The notes: generated by a model not told the origin, from the letters alone. A DNA stretch of 64,000 bases from Bianquea renquensis (GCF_014384895.1 NZ_JACRSQ010000001.1:124001-188000); one strand, 5' to 3'; numbered from the stretch's first letter, positions 51,842 to 60,958 are shown. Program-made: numbers and translations.

Positions 51842-51975
51842 AGTGGGCTGGAATCTTTTACAATCAGTTCATATTCTGTTAAAAAAACGCCGTTATACTA
51901 GTTAAAAAGCGAAGATTCTCTGAGACTCCGGCCGCTGTGCAGGCGGAGGAATGAACCAGCGAAGGAGGAAATGGT

Positions 51976-53550
51976 ATGGATGAGCAAGATCGTACTGATT
52001 TGACAGACAATACAGAGCAAACGCCGCGGAGTGAGCAGAATCCAGGGCAGCCGGAAAGCGCTGCTGTGAATTTCGTCATGCAGGACATTCCGGCAGGTCA
52101 AAACCATGAGGAGGTGCGGCCGGCCAGCACGCTACAAGGAACTTACGCTCAGCACCGCGCCCAACAAACGCCGCCGGGTTCAGATGGGAGACAGGCGAAT
52201 TATAACAATATAGGGGGCTATCCGCCACAGAGCAATACCCAATGGCGGCAGAGTACGCCTCCACCTTTCGGGGGTGGCGGGCAGGTTCCCCCCATGGGAC
52301 CGCGATATGGCGGCGGCATGGGGCAGCCTATATATCCGCCAGTCAAGACGAAATCGAAAAATGCGTGGAAGGTCTGGGTCGCGCTGCTCTGCATCGTGTG
52401 CCTATGCGCATCGGTCATCGGCGGAGTTTACCTCAGCAACAGCCTGTTGCAGAGTCATTCGGCGAGCGGGGACGGCGGCGAATTTCAATTCCCTTCAACG
52501 GCCGGTGGTACAGATGGCAGAGCGGATGTGACGAAGTTACAGAATTCCAACTACGAGACGATCTCTGATATTGCGGAAGATCTGTCCCTATCCGTCGTTA
52601 CCATCATAACCTCAATTGAATCAGTGGATATGTTCAATATGACCCGCTCCGGCAGTGCGCTAGGCTCCGGTATCATAATCGGTGAAAGCGGCGATGAGCT
52701 GTATATCGCCACGAATCACCATGTTCTGTCTGATGCGAAGTCCGTGAGTGTCATCATTGGGATGGACGATGCACACGCGGTCAACGCGTATCTGAAGGGC
52801 AGCGACCAGGACACGGACCTTGCAGTGATCTATCTCAAGAAGTCAGAGATTCCGGACGAAGTGAAGGAGCAGATTAAAATTGCGACGCTGGGCGATAGCG
52901 ACTCACTCCGCCTTGGAGATCTGAGTATCGCCATCGGAAGCCCGGTGGATAAATCCTTTGGAAACACAGTAACGGTAGGCAGTATCAGCGGACTGGAGCG
53001 GACGGTGCAGTTTCAGAATGATGATGGCACATCTCAGTCTATGATTCTGTTGCAGACGGATGCGGCCATTAATCCAGGCAATTCCGGCGGTGCTCTGGTC
53101 AATGGCCGTGGCGAGGTCGTCGGAATCAACAATGCGAAGCTGACCAGCACGGATATTGAAGGGATGGGCTTTGCCATTCCCATCAATACAGCGAAGCCCA
53201 TATTGGAGCAGCTGATCAACGAGGGAAAGATTCGCCGGCCGTATCTGGGGATCACAGGGGTTTCTGTGGAGGACTTACAAAATACGTCCCAGTATAACCT
53301 TGTATACGGCGTCTATGTCGCGACTGTTGTGGAGAATGGGCCGGCGGCTAAGGCTGGTGTGCAGGCCAACGATGTCATCATCTCCTTCAACGGGCAGCCC
53401 ATCAATGTGTTTGATGATCTGACGGCTGCGATCAAAGAATTGGGAATCGGTGGTTCAGCGGAGATGGAGATTCTCCGCGGATACATTGAGGGTGACGCTC
53501 AGACGGTAACGCTTCAAGTCACCATCGAGGAAAAACCCAGCAGCTATTAA
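51976..53550 (+). CDS. HtrA-like serine protease with PDZ domain
   Basis: 524 residues. A disordered Gln/Pro/Gly-rich cytoplasmic part (1-115) precedes one membrane helix (WVALLCIVCLCASVIGGVYL). The trypsin-like domain has catalytic His249 (TNHHVL), Asp281 (DTDLAVI) and Ser370 (GNSGGAL). A C-terminal PDZ domain (about 425-515; GPAAKAGVQANDVIISFNGQPI) follows. It degrades misfolded envelope proteins. AAGGAGG precedes the ATG. It follows the two-component pair by 135 bp and is a likely target or companion. Confidence 0.94.
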   Translation: MDEQDRTDLTDNTEQTPRSEQNPGQPESAAVNFVMQDIPAGQNHEEVRPASTLQGTYAQHRAQQTPPGSDGRQANYNNIGGYPPQSNTQWRQSTPPPFGGGGQVPPMGPRYGGGMGQPIYPPVKTKSKNAWKVWVALLCIVCLCASVIGGVYLSNSLLQSHSASGDGGEFQFPSTAGGTDGRADVTKLQNSNYETISDIAEDLSLSVVTIITSIESVDMFNMTRSGSALGSGIIIGESGDELYIATNHHVLSDAKSVSVIIGMDDAHAVNAYLKGSDQDTDLAVIYLKKSEIPDEVKEQIKIATLGDSDSLRLGDLSIAIGSPVDKSFGNTVTVGSISGLERTVQFQNDDGTSQSMILLQTDAAINPGNSGGALVNGRGEVVGINNAKLTSTDIEGMGFAIPINTAKPILEQLINEGKIRRPYLGITGVSVEDLQNTSQYNLVYGVYVATVVENGPAAKAGVQANDVIISFNGQPINVFDDLTAAIKELGIGGSAEMEILRGYIEGDAQTVTLQVTIEEKPSSY

Positions 53551-53617
53551 GTAATTCAGCGGCATAGCAGCCTGACAGGGTTGCTATGCCGTTTGTCATA
53601 GATCGGAGGGGGATCGC

Positions 53618-54175
53618 ATGAAAAGAATTCGATGTCAGGAATGTGATGGAAACTATATTCTGCGGGACGGAAAATTTGGGGTTTTCGCGGGCTGCTCTAA
53701 TTATCCTCGGTGCCGGTCCACGAAAAAGCTCTATGAGGTTGTGTTAGAGTACATTCGCATCTATGGAATCGGGATTTACCGCTGGGACAGGGAATGCTGG
53801 AAGTGTAAAAAGAAGACAGCCGTCTATTCCTATTATCTCGATTACGAATTGGCGGAGCTGGACGAATTTTTTAATTCCGGGCTGCCGGCAGTAGGTTTAG
53901 GCGATCTGGCATATATCGATGGCCTGCTGTCCCAAAAGTATGCGACGATCCAAAAACGGTACAGCAATACGACACATAGCTCCTACATGGCCAATACCTG
54001 TAGTCACTGCGGGGCACTACAAGGGAGAAATTACGTGGTGGAGGATCCCCATGAGATTGTGGAGGAACTGTGGCACAGCCGGGGGATGGACAAATTTTGG
54101 ATTGAGACCATCGCGTGTCCAGATACGAGTCCGCTGGTGTCCGACATAAAACGGATTTACAGCCAGGCACCGTGA
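53618..54175 (+). CDS. Zinc-finger protein of unknown function
   Basis: 185 residues. The N-terminus is a topoisomerase-type zinc finger (CQECDGNYILRDGKFGVFAGC, NYPRC). Two more Cys pairs follow (CWKCKKK; CSHCGAL), so up to three zinc sites. The rest is mostly helical. It probably binds single-stranded DNA or RNA, or a protein; no enzymatic motif is visible. GGAGG precedes the ATG. It stands alone and is followed by a terminator. Confidence 0.72.
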   Translation: MKRIRCQECDGNYILRDGKFGVFAGCSNYPRCRSTKKLYEVVLEYIRIYGIGIYRWDRECWKCKKKTAVYSYYLDYELAELDEFFNSGLPAVGLGDLAYIDGLLSQKYATIQKRYSNTTHSSYMANTCSHCGALQGRNYVVEDPHEIVEELWHSRGMDKFWIETIACPDTSPLVSDIKRIYSQAP

Positions 54176-54213
54176 CCGCCGGTCTAAGAAGAAATTGATT
54201 TCCATGAAATTGG

Positions 54214-54243
54214 AAAAAGGGCTTTTTTTAAAGCCTTTTTTTT
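54214..54243 (+). terminator. Terminator before the YhaM-like gene
   Basis: AAAAAGGGCTTT and AAAGCCTTTTT form a stem with a short T loop and a T tract of eight. Confidence 0.85.
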
Positions 54244-54322
54244 GGTATAATAATCGCGGAACCAATTCTATGCGCCGGATGCGCAGGGAGTGGAGAACAA
54301 ATATATTGATAAGGAGCGTTTC

Positions 54323-55276
54323 ATGATCTATATCGAAAATTTTCAAGAGGGACAGCATATTATCGGCCATTACCTCTGTAAAGATAAACAGGCGATGAAG
54401 ACCCGCGCCGGTAAAACATACTATAATGTTCTACTCATGGATAAAACGGGCACTGCCATGGGAAAAATCTGGGATATGACGCCACAGATCGGGGATTTTA
54501 ACAAGCAGGAATTTATCAAGATCGATGCCAATGTCACGGTATTTCAGGGCGATATTCAGCTGAATATCAACCGGGTGCGCAGAAGTGATGAAGGGGAGTA
54601 CGATCCCGCAGACTACATGCAGGTGACAAAAAAGGATCCGCAGGAGATGTTTTTGCAGATTCTGACCCGGATTGATGAAGTACAAAACCCCTATCTCAAA
54701 CGCTTGTTGGAATCGTATTTTGTCGAGGATGAGGCCTTTATCAACAAATTCATGATTCACCCCGCAGCGAAGAATGTACACCACAATTTTGTTGGAGGCC
54801 TTCTGGAGCATGTCAGCACTGTCATGGAAATCTGTTGCTATCTCGGGACGCTGTACTCAGGAGTCAACCGCGATCTGCTGATTGCCGGCGCTCTTTTTCA
54901 TGATATCGGCAAGATGGAAGAATTAGAGCCTATGCCCCACAATGAATACAGCGACGCCGGGCAACTTTTGGGGCATATTGCCATTGGCTACGGCATGGTG
55001 CGGGACCGGATTCGAACCATCGAGGGATTTCCCGCGGAGCTGGAACAGCTGCTGGAACATATGATTTTATCTCATCACGGTGAGTTAGAGTTTGGTTCGC
55101 CCAAGGTCCCATCTTCCATGGAGGCTATGATTCTCCACCTGGCGGATAACGCGGACGCCAAGATGAAAATGCTAGAAGAATTTATCGGACAGGACAAATC
55201 CGAGGGCCGCTGGACAGCGTACAATCGCTTGCTGGCACGGAATTTTTATAAAATGGAGGATGAAACCGAGGGATGA
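54323..55276 (+). CDS. YhaM-like 3'-5' exoribonuclease (OB fold plus HD domain)
   Basis: 317 residues. An N-terminal OB fold (about 20-95; YYNVLLMDKTGTAMGKIWDM) binds nucleic acid. The HD phosphohydrolase domain (about 150-290) has HHNFVGGLLEHVSTVMEIC, LFHDIGKMEEL, HMILSHHGELEFGSP and LHLADNADAKM. YhaM of Bacillus degrades RNA and single-stranded DNA from the 3' end. The start is the ATG six bases after AAGGAG; the frame is open to a GTG 33 bp earlier. Overlaps rlmD by 4 bp. Confidence 0.88.
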   Translation: MIYIENFQEGQHIIGHYLCKDKQAMKTRAGKTYYNVLLMDKTGTAMGKIWDMTPQIGDFNKQEFIKIDANVTVFQGDIQLNINRVRRSDEGEYDPADYMQVTKKDPQEMFLQILTRIDEVQNPYLKRLLESYFVEDEAFINKFMIHPAAKNVHHNFVGGLLEHVSTVMEICCYLGTLYSGVNRDLLIAGALFHDIGKMEELEPMPHNEYSDAGQLLGHIAIGYGMVRDRIRTIEGFPAELEQLLEHMILSHHGELEFGSPKVPSSMEAMILHLADNADAKMKMLEEFIGQDKSEGRWTAYNRLLARNFYKMEDETEG

Positions 55277-56973
55277 GACAGGATGCGCTTCAACCGCCGG
55301 TCCAGAAGAATCAAACCATTGAGATTGAAATCGCGGATCTGGGAAATCAGGGAGAGGGAATCGGGCGCTACGAGGACTTTACCGTCTTCGTAGAAGGGGC
55401 TTTGCCCGGAGAGCGGGTGAGGGTTTTGATGGTCAAGGTGAAGCGCCGCTATGGATATGCCAAACTTCTCAAGATCCTTCAACCATCAAGAGAGCGGGTT
55501 GCGCCGCTGTGTCAGCTGGCGGGGCGCTGTGGTGGCTGCCAGCTGTCCCACCTGTCCTATGGAGGTCAGCTTCGCTACAAGCAGAATCGGATTGCCCAGG
55601 CGCTGGAGCGGATCGGAGGTCTTTCGGTTGTCGTGCCGCCGGTACTGGGGATGGCGGAAGCAGATAGGGCGTATTACCGGAATAAAGCTCAGTTTCCCGT
55701 TCGAGATGGGGAGAACGGTCTGACCGCGGGTTTTTTTGCCCCTCGAAGTCATCGGTTGATACCGGTGGAGGGGTGCCAGATTCAATCCCGGGCCAGCCAT
55801 CGTCTTATGCCGGTGATCCTGAATTTCTTTCGGAAAAAAGGAATTGCGGCTTACGACGAGGGGCGGCATACGGGTTTGGTTCGGCATGTGCTGATCCGGG
55901 AGGGATATGCCACGGGCCAAGTCCTGGTATGTGTGGTGATCAATGGGACAAGCCTTCCCCATGGGCGGGAGTTCGTCGATCTGCTCAGGGGCGAAGGGGT
56001 TCAGAGTATAAGCGTCAACCGGAATCGAGAGCGGACCAATGTAATCTTAGGCCCCGAGACGGTGACATTGTGGGGGAATGGGTATATTGAGGATCGAATC
56101 GGGGATTTGCGGTTTCAGATTTCTCCGGTCTCGTTTTTTCAGGTGAATCCCATCCAGACAAAGGTGCTGTATGAGATAGCGCTGGAGATGGCAGGACTCA
56201 CAGGACGCGAGATCGTGTGGGATGCCTACTGTGGGATCGGCTCCATCTCATTATTTCTGGCCCAGCGGGCGAAGCGAGTCTATGGGGTGGAGATCGTGCC
56301 GGAGGCCATTGCGGATGCAAGGAGGAACGCAGCGCTCAATGGCATGGACAATGTGGAGTTCTATGTGGGAAAAGCGGAGGATGTGATTCCAGAATGGCAC
56401 GCTAAGCAGGGCGTCCGGGCGGACGTGATCGTGGTGGATCCGCCGCGGGCGGGCTGTGACCGAGCGCTGTTGGAGGCCATGGTGGACATGGCGCCGGAGC
56501 GGATCGTGTATGTGTCCTGTGATCCGGGGACGCTGGCGCGGGATTTGGGGATTCTGTGCCAGGAGCTGGGGGCGTATAGAGTGGAGCGGGTCCAGGGGGT
56601 GGATATGTTCCCGGAGACGGTGCATGTGGAGACGGTAGTAATGCTTTCCCACAAAAAACCCGATAGCGTAATCAACGTAAAAGTGGAATTTGGCGAGGGC
56701 GAAGGTAAAGTGCCGCTTGATAATATCGCCAAGAGAGCCGCAGTATATAAGCCGAAAGAGAGAGTTACTTATAAGATGATTAAGGAGTACATAGAAGCAA
56801 AATACGGCTTCAAGGTACATACCGCATACATCGCAGAGGTAAAGCGGGATTTAGGCTTGCCAATGTACGATGCCCCTAATGCGGTAGAGGAATTGAAACA
56901 ATCGAGAAAACATCTGACGGCGGAAAAAGTGGAAGCGATAAAGGATGCGTTGAAGCATTTTGAGATAATTTAA
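55273..56973 (+). CDS. rlmD: 23S rRNA (uracil-5-)-methyltransferase RlmD with mobile-element-derived C-terminus
   Basis: 566 residues. TRAM domain (1-62), iron-sulfur site CQLAGRCGGC, SAM pocket VWDAYCGIGSISLFLAQRA, and catalytic Cys in VYVSCDPGTLARDL. A normal RlmD ends about residue 455 (HVETVVML). Here about 110 more residues follow (KPDSVINVKVEFGEG, YKMIKEYIEAKYGF, HLTAEKVEAIKDAL), with more AT-rich codons. The 3' end of this gene is a known integration site of conjugative elements, and this tail type occurs in such insertions, so it was probably supplied by the adjoining island. The methyltransferase core is intact. Confidence 0.88.
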   Translation: MRQDALQPPVQKNQTIEIEIADLGNQGEGIGRYEDFTVFVEGALPGERVRVLMVKVKRRYGYAKLLKILQPSRERVAPLCQLAGRCGGCQLSHLSYGGQLRYKQNRIAQALERIGGLSVVVPPVLGMAEADRAYYRNKAQFPVRDGENGLTAGFFAPRSHRLIPVEGCQIQSRASHRLMPVILNFFRKKGIAAYDEGRHTGLVRHVLIREGYATGQVLVCVVINGTSLPHGREFVDLLRGEGVQSISVNRNRERTNVILGPETVTLWGNGYIEDRIGDLRFQISPVSFFQVNPIQTKVLYEIALEMAGLTGREIVWDAYCGIGSISLFLAQRAKRVYGVEIVPEAIADARRNAALNGMDNVEFYVGKAEDVIPEWHAKQGVRADVIVVDPPRAGCDRALLEAMVDMAPERIVYVSCDPGTLARDLGILCQELGAYRVERVQGVDMFPETVHVETVVMLSHKKPDSVINVKVEFGEGEGKVPLDNIAKRAAVYKPKERVTYKMIKEYIEAKYGFKVHTAYIAEVKRDLGLPMYDAPNAVEELKQSRKHLTAEKVEAIKDALKHFEII

Positions 56974-57012
56974 AAATGATGTGATACAATGATGATATGA
57001 GAGGCGGATATT

Positions 57013-59031
57013 ATGATTATACCTGTAAGTGTAAAAAACCAGAGTATTGATTCTTCTGGAATCACAAGCGATTACAAAGCTGCCATAAGTGAATATATTT
57101 GGAATGGTTTTGAAGCCAATGCTACAAAAGTTAGTATAGAATATACATTTAATGAAGCGTTTGGGATTAAGGAATTAATTATAAAAGATAATGGTGATGG
57201 AATAAATTACAATGAACTAGGGGAGACATTTGGTGCATTTCTGGCATCAAAGAAGAATTTGCTGTCGTTACAAATGAAATCTAAGGCAAATAAGGGAAAA
57301 GGTAGATTCTCTTTTATTGCTTTTTCTAATAATGCAGAGTGGCATACTGTTTATAAAGACAACAATGTATATAAAGAATATGATATTACTATGTCAAGTG
57401 ATAAAAAAGAGGTGATTGATTGTTCAGAACCGCAGTTGTCAGAGCAAAATGCAACTGGAACAGAAGTAAATTTTTTCAATATAAATACATTAACTGTGGA
57501 GAATATGAGTTTTGAGGTAATAGAGCCAGCATTACTCAAAGATTTCGCTTGGTTTTTGTATCTATATAAAAATAAAAATGTAGAGATAGTAGTTAATGGA
57601 GAAAAGATTGATTATGAAAAATATATAAATACTAAGTTGAGTGAAAAATTTATGGTAACAATTCATGGATATAGGTTTGAGATTAATTTGATTGTGTGGC
57701 AGGAAACCATCTCTGAAAAATTCTGCTGTTATTATTTTGATGAAAAAAACGTATTGAAGGGAAATCGAACCACGACTTTTAATCATAATACTATTAATTT
57801 TAACCACAGTGTGTTTGTAAAATCAGATTTTTTTGATGATAAAGAAAATGTTATAGATGATCATGAAGATGCACAGATTAACCTGTTTGAGTCTCAAGAT
57901 GAGAAAAAGATTCTGAAAAAATTGCATAAAGAAATTCAAAAGCTTATCGAGAAGAAAATTAGCGTATATTTATCAGACAAAGCAGAAGAAGCAGTTGAAG
58001 TTATGATAACCGAAAGAAAAACTTTTCCTGAATTTCCAGATGATGTATATGGACAAATGCGTAAGAATGACTTGAAGAGGGTAACAAAGGAAATTTTTAA
58101 ATTGGAACCACTAATTTTTCATAAATTAAAACAAATTCAAGAAAAATCGTTGCTAGGTTTTTTGAATTTGCTTTTGAGTTCTGAAGAGAGAGAAAATGTT
58201 TTAACTATAATAGAGCAGGTTGTGGAATTATCACCTCAGCAGAGAACTGATTTTTCAATGATATTAAAAAAGACATCTTTGGAAAATATCATTGATACTA
58301 TCAAGTTTATTGAGGATAGGTATAAAGTGATAGAATTATTAAAAAGCATTGTATATGATTTGACAAAGTTTGCAAATGAACGTGATCATGTGCAGAAGAT
58401 TGTAGAAAGACATTTTTGGCTTTTTGGTGAACAGTACAATTTAGCAAGCGCTGATCAAAGAATGCAAAAGGCATTGGAGCAGTATAGGAATATCTTGTAT
58501 GGAGAAGAGGATATTACAGCAAAATTGAATCCAGATGCGGAAAATGAACGACGTATGGACATTTTTTTGTGCAATACGCGAAATGTCGAAACAACATTTG
58601 AAACAACGCTGGAAGAAAATATTGTTGTTGAATTGAAAGCACCGAGAGTTCTGTTAACGAAAAACGTATTACGACAAGTGGAAGATTATATGGATTATGT
58701 TAGAAGACAGCCTCAATTCAATAGTGAATTACGGAAATGGAAGTTTATTGCTGTATGTAAAGAAGTAGATGACTATGTTAAAAGCCAATATAAAGCATTT
58801 GAAGATAAAGGAAAGGTTGGGTTAGTATTCCAGGTTGATAATTGTGAAGTATATGCGCTTACTTGGGATGATATATTTAAAAGTTTTGAAATAAAGCATA
58901 AGCCGATGTTAGAACGATTGAAGTATGATAGAGAGCGGGTGGCAAATGAATTAATGACAGAGGTAAGTGATACTGAAGGGCGAGAAAAAGCGGATACTCT
59001 CACAAAAATTGCTGTTGCACAAGTGTTGTAA
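57013..59031 (+). CDS. GHKL ATPase fused to a Shedu-like PD-(D/E)xK nuclease domain
   Basis: 672 residues. N-terminal GHKL ATPase: N box EYIWNGFEANAT (residues 27-38), G1 DNGDG (59-63), a G2-like KGKGRFSF and a GTEVNFF motif. A helical middle (about 290-450) follows, then a DUF4263/Shedu-like domain (about 460-640): KIVERHFWLFGEQYN, Asp516 in RRMDIFL, Glu540 and Lys542 in VVELKAP, and QVEDYMDYV. The ExK and upstream Asp fit a PD-(D/E)xK nuclease. Shedu nucleases defend against phage; the ATPase fusion suggests ATP-gated activity. AT-rich codons and island context support transfer. Not proven to be a defence gene. Confidence 0.75.
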   Translation: MIIPVSVKNQSIDSSGITSDYKAAISEYIWNGFEANATKVSIEYTFNEAFGIKELIIKDNGDGINYNELGETFGAFLASKKNLLSLQMKSKANKGKGRFSFIAFSNNAEWHTVYKDNNVYKEYDITMSSDKKEVIDCSEPQLSEQNATGTEVNFFNINTLTVENMSFEVIEPALLKDFAWFLYLYKNKNVEIVVNGEKIDYEKYINTKLSEKFMVTIHGYRFEINLIVWQETISEKFCCYYFDEKNVLKGNRTTTFNHNTINFNHSVFVKSDFFDDKENVIDDHEDAQINLFESQDEKKILKKLHKEIQKLIEKKISVYLSDKAEEAVEVMITERKTFPEFPDDVYGQMRKNDLKRVTKEIFKLEPLIFHKLKQIQEKSLLGFLNLLLSSEERENVLTIIEQVVELSPQQRTDFSMILKKTSLENIIDTIKFIEDRYKVIELLKSIVYDLTKFANERDHVQKIVERHFWLFGEQYNLASADQRMQKALEQYRNILYGEEDITAKLNPDAENERRMDIFLCNTRNVETTFETTLEENIVVELKAPRVLLTKNVLRQVEDYMDYVRRQPQFNSELRKWKFIAVCKEVDDYVKSQYKAFEDKGKVGLVFQVDNCEVYALTWDDIFKSFEIKHKPMLERLKYDRERVANELMTEVSDTEGREKADTLTKIAVAQVL

Positions 59032-59096
59032 AATATAACTTGATAATTTTAAAGAAGAGTCAAAAATAATCTGTAAAGAAGGATGGGGTTGATAAG

Positions 59097-59417
59097 ATGA
59101 ATGCATCTTTTTATAACAAAGTCAAAGAAATTTTAATTTACGCAAGAAACAAAGTCTATCAAACCGCCAATTTTGCAATGGTGGAAGCATTTGAAATATA
59201 GGCACATCAATCATTGAAGAACAAGATGGCAGTGAGAAAAGTATTGTCAAAACAAATGAAACAGGATTTTGGGAAAGGGTTTACCGCTGCTAATTTGAAA
59301 AATATGCGACAGTTCTATTTAACATTTCCAAATGGCTACGCACTGGGTAGCGAATTGAGGGACACATTATCGGCTTTTGATGCGAGTGGAGAGGCGGAGA
59401 TTACAAGGCAGCCATAG
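59097..59417 (+). pseudogene. DUF1016 (YhcG-like) nuclease N-terminal remnant
   Basis: The start reads FYNKVKEILIYARNKVYQTANFAMVEA, then stops after 34 codons where family members continue with YWNIG. The sequence goes on in another frame (KQMKQDFGKGFTAANLKNMRQFYLTFPNGYAL), which is typical of DUF1016_N. Further frame changes follow, and the C-terminal nuclease domain is missing. It had a good ribosome binding site (AAGGATGGGG). This is a broken gene, not two small ones. Confidence 0.75.
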
Positions 59418-59519
59418 GACTTCTGTACGGGATTGCATTTAAGAAGATTATGAGTGGGCTGTCAGAGAAGCGACGGAAAAGAAAAAGCAGGATTCATCAA
59501 CCTGCCTGTGTCATCCGAA

Positions 59520-59720
59520 CCTGTCGGATAACCTGTCGAACGAATTCTCTAGATGCCCAGAAATCCAGAATGAAAGCCTTTGCCGAGTACAACGACCATG
59601 AGATTGCCGGAGAGTATGAGGATGCCGGCAAATCTGGTTAGTCCATCGAGGAGGGCAAATGGAACGGCGGTTTTACTATGGTTATCGGCTGGAAAAAGGA
59701 CGATTCGATAGTAATAGCTA
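59520..59720 (+). pseudogene. Large serine recombinase remnant
   Basis: LDAQKSRMKAFAEYND, EIAGEYEDAGKSG and, after a deletion and a frameshift, GKWNGGF and YYGYRLEKG, match segments of the resolvase domain and the following recombinase domain of large serine recombinases. The catalytic Ser and most of the protein are gone. Probably the integrase that once moved the island. Confidence 0.7.
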
Positions 59721-59760
59721 TTTTCGTAGAATGAGAAGACAAAAGCGAGAGGGTATACAC

Positions 59761-60717
59761 ATGGGTAATGATGCATTTGTACATATTTCAAAAAAGAGTT
59801 GTTCAAAAAAGATGGTAGAAAAATTGTTAGGAATGATGGATTATAAAAAGTATGGAGAGATTTTTTATTGCGGAAATGATGAGGAATATAAATATTATTC
59901 AGGAATTAAAGTATGGCAATGTGATGAGAGTGAAAATGAAGTAGTGTATAGGGTTAGGACACAAGCGTCTGCTAGTGGCTATGATATTCAAAAGCAAAAT
60001 GATACTATTAGATGTTTGAAAAAGTATTGCATGGGATATTTTGAGAGTGATGTTGGAAAAAATAGATATTTTGAAATAGGACGGTTGGTTAAAGGGGCAG
60101 AAAGCGGATGTTATTTTGCTATACAAAATTTAGATAATAGTTTTTCACTATTGTGTCATTCATTAAGTCAGTATCCAGAGGATCAAGAAGGAGAGAGAGG
60201 AATATTAGAATTGGCTGGCATTCCAACACCAAGTATCTTTAATGCGAATGTTTACTTAGCATATTTATGTTCGGTAATTGAAGAGTATTTTCGATCGACA
60301 TATATTTCATTGTTGAAATATTCTGAAAAAAAAGAAAAAATATTAAATATGAAATTTTCACCCTATGATATGGTGGATATTAGTGAGAGAAGAAAAAATG
60401 TTGAAGAAGTATATGCGAGAACTCTTTCATTTCAGAATATAGGAAAAGTGACTTCAAACTTTAAAGCACTTAATAGTAAATTGGATATCAGCAAACCGCT
60501 TAAAGAGCCATATCACAGGAGAAAAGAAAGTTTATACGACCAAATAAATAGGATTTTTGAGCGTAGACATGGCATGATTCATAGAATGGAGATAGACATA
60601 AGCTATTCTGCTAAAGAATTGGAAAAAGATATTAAAGATGTTAAGGTTGCTTTGAAAAGAGTGTATTTATATATATGTAACCAATATAATTGGAAAGCTG
60701 AAGAAATTATTATTTAA
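59761..60717 (+). CDS. HEPN-motif protein of unknown function
   Basis: 318 residues, AT-rich. The N-terminal two-thirds (YGEIFYCGNDEEYKYYSG, RVRTQASASGYDIQKQND, IFNANVYLAYLCSVIEEYF) are not a family I know. The C-terminal helices (about 255-315) hold Arg269-HGMI-His274 (RRHGMIHR), the RX4H motif of HEPN ribonucleases, as in RiboL-PSP-HEPN proteins. HEPN domains act as RNA-cutting toxins and phage-abortive effectors. The start is the ATG after GAGGG; the frame is open 34 codons upstream, but that part is recombinase remnant. Its position beside the Shedu-like gene suggests defence, which is inference. Confidence 0.65.
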   Translation: MGNDAFVHISKKSCSKKMVEKLLGMMDYKKYGEIFYCGNDEEYKYYSGIKVWQCDESENEVVYRVRTQASASGYDIQKQNDTIRCLKKYCMGYFESDVGKNRYFEIGRLVKGAESGCYFAIQNLDNSFSLLCHSLSQYPEDQEGERGILELAGIPTPSIFNANVYLAYLCSVIEEYFRSTYISLLKYSEKKEKILNMKFSPYDMVDISERRKNVEEVYARTLSFQNIGKVTSNFKALNSKLDISKPLKEPYHRRKESLYDQINRIFERRHGMIHRMEIDISYSAKELEKDIKDVKVALKRVYLYICNQYNWKAEEIII

Positions 60718-60732
60718 TATACTCATTTATTT

Positions 60733-60867
60733 ATGGAAGAAAATGTAGTTGTTCAGAAATTCCGAACAACTGCGGCTGGTGGAAAAAACTATAATACAAC
60801 ACACTATAATCTTGACACGATTATTTCGCTTAGGTATAGAAATGCCCGAAACATCAACAATTGTTGA
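60733..60867 (+). pseudogene. RhuM-family fragment
   Basis: An open stretch of 44 codons starting at ATG reads MEENVVVQKFRTTAAGGKNY, then NTTHYNLDTIISLRYR. This matches an internal portion of RhuM family proteins, where the DNA-binding part would precede and the rest follow. Both ends are missing. No ribosome binding site. Confidence 0.65.
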
Positions 60868-60869
60868 TG
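60852..60869. repeat. Perfect 18-bp palindrome upstream of the third two-component system
   Basis: CATCAACAATTGTTGATG is identical to its reverse complement. The 3' flank (TTGAG, then TAGTTG) recurs at 62885-62920 upstream of the flavodoxin-ftsH genes. It is a likely regulator binding site shared by both transcription units. Confidence 0.7.
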
Positions 60870-60929
60870 CTCACTTGAGAAATAGTTGAAACTACCAGGT
60901 TAAAATGAATGACATGGTTTTGAGACAGA

Positions 60930-60958
60930 TTTACAAAGCAAGCCGCAGAGGCTATAAT
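60930..60958 (+). promoter_or_regulatory. Promoter of the third two-component system
   Basis: TTTACA and TATAAT with a 17-bp spacer, about 63 bp before the response regulator. The palindrome is 60 bp upstream of the -35, a position typical of activators. Confidence 0.65.

Larger units (their letters stand above)
56640..60870 (+). mobile_element. Degraded AT-rich genomic island inserted at the 3' end of rlmD
   Basis: GC falls sharply after the rlmD core. The segment carries two intact genes (GHKL/Shedu-like, HEPN-motif) and three broken ones: a DUF1016 nuclease, a serine recombinase and RhuM. The recombinase remnant gives a plausible integration mechanism. The left boundary is set by the codon-use change within rlmD. 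The right boundary is placed after the RhuM fragment, and I could not find a direct-repeat attachment site. Confidence 0.65.

Noticed and set aside
59659..59760. N-terminal extension of the HEPN-motif protein
   Set aside because: These 34 codons match the GKWNGGF...GYRLEKG segment of the serine recombinase remnant in another arrangement, and a better start exists at 59761.
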